From assembly GCA_008711295.1 (NCBI GenBank), contig VUYV01000047.1, positions 384,168-448,167 on the forward strand: a stretch of DNA of 64,000 bases. The letters run 5' to 3'. Shown here one piece after another: positions 58,061 through 64,000 of the stretch. This stretch comes from Anarhynchus alexandrinus. Its lineage: Eukaryota; Chordata; Aves; Charadriiformes; Charadriidae. The position numbers and the translations under genes are program-made. The notes beneath the pieces were generated by a model that saw only the letters and a list, made by a program, of their open reading frames with translations, did not search any database and was not told the DNA's origin. Positions within the stretch are counted from its first letter, which is position 1, and each line of letters starts with the position of its first letter.

Positions 58061-59384
58061 TGCCGTTGGAGCTGCTGAGCGTGGACTTGGTTGCAAACCT
58101 CCAAAGGCAGCTTTGCTTTCCAACCACCACCTCTTCATAGAGCTCAGCTAATCATCTCGGGGATGGCTTAGCATTTTTGCATTATTACTCATTTACATTG
58201 CACTGATGAAGCCCTCTCTCCACGTGCTACATGGCTGCAGCCCCTGGGCTGTTATCCTTTAACACGCCAGCGCTGGGAAGGAGGGCAGCACCATCCCACC
58301 AGCGTCTTCCAGCTGTACTGCCAGATGCTGCCTGGGTCTGAAGTGGGAAGTGTCAAACAACAGGTGGACGCCTGATGTTATAATATGTTTTTGGCCCAAA
58401 TCTAAGTGGCAGGTATCAGAAAATCTGTTCCTGCTAGGACAACGCACAAATCTTCCAGACTCGAGCCCCTACCCGTCTCCCAAACTGTGGTGAGTTATCC
58501 AGTAGGACCCAGCTCTCAATCGGGCTGTCCAGAGCCCCAGTGGAACAGCGAGAAGAGCCAACCAAAGGAGATGCTGGCAGCTGGACAGGGTTGTTTTTAT
58601 TATTGCCGTTGGTACTCAAGTCACAGGCTCACCGACTGCTTTTCTGCAGTCAAGGTGGCAGTCTCCTGCCTGAGACTGGGACCAGCCACACCATCAGGCA
58701 ACAAGATGCCATCACACCCCAGGAGGCAGGCTCATCCCCACGGGGCTGACATAGACCACCACAAGACCAGAGAAGACCCCATAATCCCAGGTCTCCCACA
58801 GGATGGGGAAATCGAGCAACCTGCCCAGTCCTGGGATGTTCTCACATGATTGGGAGCCCATTTGAAGTCCAGACACAGCTGATGCAGATGATCAACCATG
58901 GCCTTATGTCAGTATCCCAAATACCACTAAGATTTACATGAAAATCAGGGAAAAGATGAAAATGCAGGAAGTGCTTTGATAAAATGGTTTATGTCCAAAA
59001 AATGATTTAAAATAAGTTTTAAAAGCACAGATAGCAAAACTTCATGGCAGAGAAAGCTGAGCATCCTCCTCCCCTAAGTCTTGTCCAGCTCTCCCAGCAC
59101 TGAGACTGTCACCATCTACAACCTTGAGAGGTATCATAAACAGAAATCTCCACCCAAACTTTTGATGACCAACTGTCTATTTGATGCTGTCCACCAGAAA
59201 TCAAGGGAGCTACAGAGATTTTTCTCCACCCTTCATTTTAGCTTGATCCCAGCGTCCCATCACACTTACAGACGTGGAGGCAGCCACAGCGTTCCAGCTT
59301 AACGTACAACCTCTCCAGCACTTCATTTAACTAGTATTGAAGAGAAATTAGAGTGAAACAATTTTAATTTTAAAGACTCAGATT
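58061..59384. other. Non-coding unique sequence, no gene seen
   Basis: GC-richer patch at 58250-58850 with overlapping frames on both strands (58406-58849 plus, 147 codons) and no recognisable domain. Nothing else recognised. Confidence 0.5.
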
Positions 59385-59900
59385 ACTCACATAGCATTTC
59401 TGTCTTAAGCCTATGCCAAGCCCAGCCTCGTTAATTGCTTATTTGGTCATTATTATTAGAGCTGATAATCATAATCACATATTAAATGAGTTGACAAAGA
59501 GCGCGTATCACATTATAAGCCTGCCAAGATTGAGCTTGTTTTCTGAATTTTGAGCCATCCGTGCATGTGAAACTGGAGTCAGTTTCTAAGTTTTGATTTT
59601 CATAATAGGTTAACATTTATGTTGCTCAATGACTTAAAGCACAGGCAGAGGAGAGGGAACATTGCCTGTACCACAAAGCGGCTTTCCTAATGAATATCTT
59701 ATTGTCATGTAGGACGTGCTGGCACTTGTGAGCACAACAGTCGCAGCTCTGTAATTAAGTTCCTTCTCCAATGGAACAAAGCAAAACACCCATTTTTACA
59801 GCCGAGTATGGCAATAATTAGAGATCATCACTACAAGACTGCACGCGAATGTCTGATGCTCTAGCTGTATCTATGACAAAAAAAGAGGAAACATTCCACT
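59385..59900. promoter_or_regulatory. Candidate conserved non-coding element, long
   Basis: About 500 bases without simple repeats, dense in developmental-type motifs. They include CGTTAATTGC near 59429, TCATTATTATTAG, GATAATCATAATC, TTGACAAAG (59491-59499, TCF/SOX-like in reverse), a GTTAAC half-site near 59609, AATGAATATC and GTAATTAAG near 59752, and GGAACAAAG (SOX-like) near 59774. Several CpGs are retained inside AT-rich DNA (GAGCGCGT near 59500, ACGCGAA near 59843). This is the longest block of this kind in the window. Confidence 0.4.
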
Positions 59901-59984
59901 ACACATTGCAATTAGGGTGACCGTGCATTCTTTGGGAATCAGGAAGTCATAAGGAACCAAGTAGAGACAATAATCCCCCCATAG

Positions 59985-60245
59985 CAGAGCTGCTCAGAGG
60001 GGGAGCAAGGAGCCAATTAAACGAGCAGGAGACACTTATTCTTCCAGTTCAAGTCAATATATCTTCATCTTTGTTAATGGAAAGTACTTTAGTCTGAAAT
60101 CCAGGAATGCAGCAGTCAGCACCACTGTCCTCTTATCAAGTCAGACGAAAATTAGCGGCTTAATAGTGCACAGCCGCTAGTGGAAACGGACTACTATAAT
60201 TTATTGCCCGCTCTGCTCTCTCAGTGTGTCTCTCCACTGACGGCA
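59985..60245. promoter_or_regulatory. Candidate conserved element with an 8-bp perfect inverted repeat
   Basis: Contains CCAATTAAACGAG near 60013, GTCTGAAATCC, and an exact inverted repeat TAGCGGCT (60153-60160) / AGCCGCTA (60172-60179) around an 11-base loop that itself contains TTAATAG. The stem is too short for a microRNA precursor. It may be a paired binding site or a coincidence. Confidence 0.33.
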
Positions 60246-63104
60246 GTGCAGCTCAGTTCTCTTCTTTCTAGCCGGTACCAGTTCATTTCAGTATTGAAAG
60301 AACTGAAATTGTTGATGGTATCATATAGTCAATGCCATCGACGGGTACTGATGTACTCAGGGAGCACTACGCCTAATTAACCTACCACCATGTGATCTAC
60401 TTTTGCTTTTTGTTTCCCTTCAAAGCTTGCAACCGAGACCCTGCTTGTCATAAAGCTGGAGCTACCTCCACCTCTGGTGGGGTTTTACCACGTGCCTTCC
60501 AAGACAATTTCTTTGCAAAACAGAAGCTGCAAACCAGAGACGTGCGAGAAACTTTTTCCCAAAGCTTTTTTGGGTGGGAAGAGACCCAAGGAGCAGACAG
60601 CCCTGGGGCAGCTCTGGGACCAGCACAGCTGGGCCAGGGCAGAGCAAGAGCTGCTGTCACATACCCAGGACAGAGGCAGAGCTGTTCAGCCTGGGAACAG
60701 CACCTGCCTAAAGCACCTCTTCTGATTTTGAAGGCCAGCGGCATTTCTGCCAAGCACTGCAAAATGCAACACCCCCCTGTGTCGCACCAGCTGTCCTGCT
60801 GGGCGCCAACACATCTGGCTCCAGTGACACGTCCAGCTGTGGTCCAGCCAGCCCTGCCATCAGCCTCCTCCCTCACAGAGGGATCTGTCCCTGCGATGTG
60901 TTGCTGGGCAGAAAAGTTTCATCTGATGCCTTTTTCCAGCAGAAAATACTTTTTCTACAAAGACAGAATCAGTCCAATATTAATTACATTTTGCTCTACA
61001 AAGGAAAAACTCAAAATATCACCTTCAAAAGAACCAGTGTCCCATCTTCTGATTTCTCATTTTTAAGTGGCACATATAAAATAAACATTTCATAATAAGA
61101 CATTTGAAAAACGTATCAGTGATGAATGACATACCATAAACCAAATATTTTTTCACGGATAAGTTGTTGCTCTTGTATTTCTGCAAAGTCTTTCAGTTTT
61201 CTGTTTTAATTTCTTTTGACAAAGCAACCAAATTTCGAAATTCCCTCTTCCTTCCAAAAACCTTTCACAACACAGAACTTCTGCTTTCTGCACAGCTTCA
61301 GTGTGGAACTCTAAGTTTCCGTTATCTCCCTTTCAATTAATGAAAAAGTTATTAACCCTCATCTATCAACCGTGTAGAACTGGTGGAAACCCTTATAGCC
61401 ACAGCTATGTCTTGAGTTTGGCATGAAACACTCACGCCTCAGCTGACTCCAGTACAACCCATATATGTGTCTAGTGATGACTCTCCACGGGTTAGATCTT
61501 GGCAAAGGTGAGACCGGGTGGGAGAAAGCATCTGGAGGAGAGCAGAATTGTCTACAAACCCAAAGTGGTCACAAAGCACCAATTTATCCCATCCTTCCTC
61601 CAAAACATATTCAAAGCCATAGCACCGAGACGCAAGGAAGCTAAAGCGGTTTTGCTGAGTGTGAGAGCTACTCAGCTTATTAAATATGCAGCCTACAATA
61701 AAGAAATATAGCCCCCATACATCAAATCATAGCCAGATGCAGCACACAACTATTTCAAACGAGTATCTGATACAAGAATGAGGGTTCGCTTTAGAAAGTG
61801 ATGAGTGCCCTTGTTTCGTAGGATTGAAGAGTGCTTCTGAAGAGAGCATGCTGTGAGCATAGGAGGATGTCATGTATAATAGAGCAGCCCGCTGCTGGTG
61901 GTGATCTGCTGAATTACCAGACCTTTGCTGTGGGAAGAAAACAAAAAAAAAAAAAAAAGCAGCACTTCATATCTCCCACGAAACACTGAAGCCTTCGTAA
62001 AGAAAGCATCCATTTGAGAAGTACAGCTGATAAAACACTGGGGTTTTGTGTGGCAAGGTTGTTATCGTACACGAAATAAAGACTCACACAAATACCCATC
62101 GTGGAGTGGGTGGAGTGGAGGGAAAGTAGTTACAGCTGATCTCAAAAGAGGATTTGAGTAAGCTGCTGACTCTGGCTAGGAAATATCTCCAAGGCCAAGC
62201 GATTTTATAATCTCACACTTAGAGCCTCAAATCTTATCCAGCCAAACAAGAAGTTAATCTCAAGTACAGGGAAAGCCACGTGATAAGGGTATTTCTGGAG
62301 CCGTACCTGTCAGAAGCAAGAATTAGGATGAGAGATGTCTGCTTCACATCTCAGACCAAGGAGAACTATTTCCCCCCACCCCTCTCCCAGATACGCTGAC
62401 CCAGGCCCGCATCTGCAACCAAGTTGTACAGAAAACACCTCAAAAATGGGTTGAAATCAGGTGAATTCCCACAGGCAGCATTCACCCCGTCACCTACACT
62501 GGTTTAGGGTTGTGGTGACCAACCTGTGCTCTGTCACAGGAGACCTTTGCTCACTGTTTTGCAAACAAATACCTTCCCAGCAGACAAACTCATTTTGTGT
62601 AGGTTCCTATAAACTTTCCTCCACCCCTTGCTCTGACCATCTGTCTGATGTGCTTTCCCCTCATTATCCAGTAATACATCCAGTGTTATCCCAGCAAAAC
62701 AATCCAGCTGTGGGAAACGCCTCTCTGAGTCACCAATCCATCTCCGTATCTCAGCATCACCCAGGACTGGCCAGCATCCTTCCTGGATGGCCCAGTGAGT
62801 CCCACCGGAGGGGCACACGGTTGCCCTTGGCCACAGCAGGAGTCAGTCTGACAAACAATACAGGAAAAAAAAATTACTCTTCAAGAGTGCAAACTGGCAA
62901 GAAATGTTACCAATGGTCATCTTTTGTTCTTGCTGTTCTGTATAGTGCGTTTTCCACTGAAATTGAGAGGCTGGTTTTCAGAATATTTATATGGGATTGC
63001 ATTAGACCATAAATCAAACCTTGGTATCTTTATTCTGACAACAAGGAAATTTTGGGGGCTGCTAGCAATGTTCAAGCACTCAGCCTAGGTCTTCCCAACT
63101 ATAA
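60246..63104. other. Non-coding unique sequence, no gene seen
   Basis: Holds the longest open frame of the window (60392-61066 plus, 224 codons). It has no recognisable domain, and its opposite strand is open over much of the same interval (60448-60876). An AATAAA-like signal lies about 15 bases after its stop, which is likely chance. An A16 run lies at 61943-61958. No repeat family recognised. Confidence 0.5.
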
Positions 63105-63790
63105 ATAGGAATAGTAAAATTGATCAGCCAAGGATACAATTGGCTTTCCAGGCTGGAAGCACACACTGACAGTTAATATCCAATTCTTCATCCATTGGTA
63201 CCCCCAAGTCCTTCGCACAGTTGCTCTCAATCCATTCATCACCCAGTCTGTACTGATACTGGTGACTGCCCTGACCCAGGTGCAGTGGCCTTGTTGAACT
63301 TCACAAGGTTCACACAGGCCCACTTCTCAAGCCAGTCAAGGCTTGAGGTGGCACCCCTTCCCTCAAGCGTATTGGCTGCACTGCTCAGCTTGCTGTCATC
63401 CACAGCCTTGCACTCAATCTGACTATGTCATTAATAAAGATATTGAACAGTACCAGTCCCAATATGAAGCCCTGAGGGACACCACTTGATACTGGATACA
63501 CTCCATTTGGACACCAAGACATTGACTGCAACTCTTTGGATGCGACCATCAAGCCAATTCCTTATCTGTCACGTAGTCCATCCATATCTCTCCAATTTAG
63601 CAACAGGAATTTTGTGTGGGGCCATGTCAAAGGCCTTACAGACGTCAAGATAGGTGACATCAGTTGCTCTTCCCTTATCCACCAACAGTCACTCTGTTGT
63701 TGAAGGCCACCAGATTTACCATGTTAAGCCACTCTTGTGTCTCTAATCACCTCCCTGACATCCATATGCCTTGCTTGATGTCCTTTATCA
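63105..63790 (-). mobile_element. CR1 LINE ORF2 reverse-transcriptase fragment, minus strand
   Basis: On the minus strand this carries the central and C-terminal reverse-transcriptase region of CR1 ORF2. Recognisable pieces, in order from the right, are DVCKAFDM near 63640, a W-IRNWLD-type segment near 63560, SSGVPQG and LFNIFINDI near 63430-63490, then the catalytic region where the FADDTKLS-type motif is frameshifted (DDSKLS remains, near 63392). The segment before the 'HLG' part runs down to about 63105. Frameshifts and stops make it inactive. It joins logically to the part represented by the 21.2 kb copy, but is a separate insertion in the opposite orientation with no octamer end in the window. 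Confidence 0.93.
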
Positions 63791-64000
63791 AGCACTTTGG
63801 GACTGGCAAGATGAAAAGGAATAGAAGGGGGACTAGGCAGGAACCATCACTAACAAAAACAAAAAACAGAACATGCTCAGAGCTGGTCAAGGCTTGGGCT
63901 CTGGTGGCCAAAGAAATGCTGGAAAAAACAGCACTTCCTAGTAAAAGGGGAGCTCCTACCATATGAGGGAGTTTTGGTTTTAAGCAATTCCAAAATTCTT
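63791..64000. other. Window edge, unclassified
   Basis: A-rich sequence beyond the recognisable CR1 fragment. It may be more of the same element too diverged to read, or unique DNA. Confidence 0.4.

Noticed and set aside
60392..61066. Longest open frame in the window (224 codons, plus strand) with an AATAAA-like signal after it
   Set aside because: No recognisable domain, opposite strand also largely open, no convincing splice or promoter context. Length is within chance for GC-richer DNA in a 64-kb window.
61943..61958. A-runs here and at 30243, 35718 and 56574 as tails of processed pseudogenes
   Set aside because: No retrogene-like sequence or flanking target duplications were recognised upstream of any of them.
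62461..63012. 183-codon plus-strand open frame
   Set aside because: No domain and the minus strand (62534-62818) is open across it.
1..64000. CRISPR array, bacterial operon, prophage, tRNA, rRNA or microRNA genes
   Set aside because: No regularly spaced repeats, no prokaryotic gene organisation, no tRNA B-box-like sequence in context, and no hairpin with a stem near 20 bp was found by eye.

Overview
The window looks like a gene-free stretch of a bird nuclear genome. The decisive evidence is the repeat content. At least eight fragments belong to the CR1 family of non-LTR retrotransposons, several ending in the family's diagnostic tandem 3' octamer (ATTCTATG or ATTCTGTG), at 6676-7084, 11162-11445, 21194-21966, 25045-25278, 33333-33498 (minus), 44305-44791, 55186-55275 (minus) and 63105-63790 (minus). 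A ninth, much older CR1-like piece lies at about 37890-38055. CR1 as the dominant repeat, low overall repeat density, and no Alu, B1 or L1 material all point to an avian genome. The species and chromosome cannot be read from the sequence.

I find no protein-coding gene, no convincing exon and no structural RNA gene. Every long open frame is either inside a CR1 copy or looks like chance: no family resemblance, no bounding splice signals that make sense, and low-complexity or reverse-frame composition. The window is therefore either part of a gene desert or the interior of a very long intron, and the two cannot be told apart without flanking sequence.

Layout. 1-2.1 kb is unique sequence. A 17-base assembly gap at 2115-2131 abuts a probable endogenous-retrovirus LTR remnant (2132-2440). 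2.4-17 kb is unique sequence carrying two CR1 fragments, four very old MIR-like SINE remnants (about 4.26, 12.64, 15.1 and 16.7 kb) and three enhancer-like AT-rich blocks (9.2, 13.2 and 15.6 kb). At 17.2 kb and 39.8 kb a single ambiguous base sits between two near-identical copies of the same short sequence, which looks like unmerged contig ends or two alleles. 18.9-20 kb has two more candidate conserved blocks. 21-45 kb carries most of the CR1 load, an old CR1 fossil at 37.9 kb, a fifth MIR-like remnant at 40.7 kb, and a homeodomain-site-dense block at 29.9-30.1 kb. 47.9-60.2 kb is the richest in candidate conserved non-coding elements (47.9, 49.3, 57.6, 59.4 and 60.0 kb). The window closes on a minus-strand CR1 reverse-transcriptase fragment at 63.1-63.8 kb.

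The most plausible biological role of the window is cis-regulation of a developmental gene outside it. That is an inference from composition and motif clustering, not something demonstrated here. No novel gene system was found.
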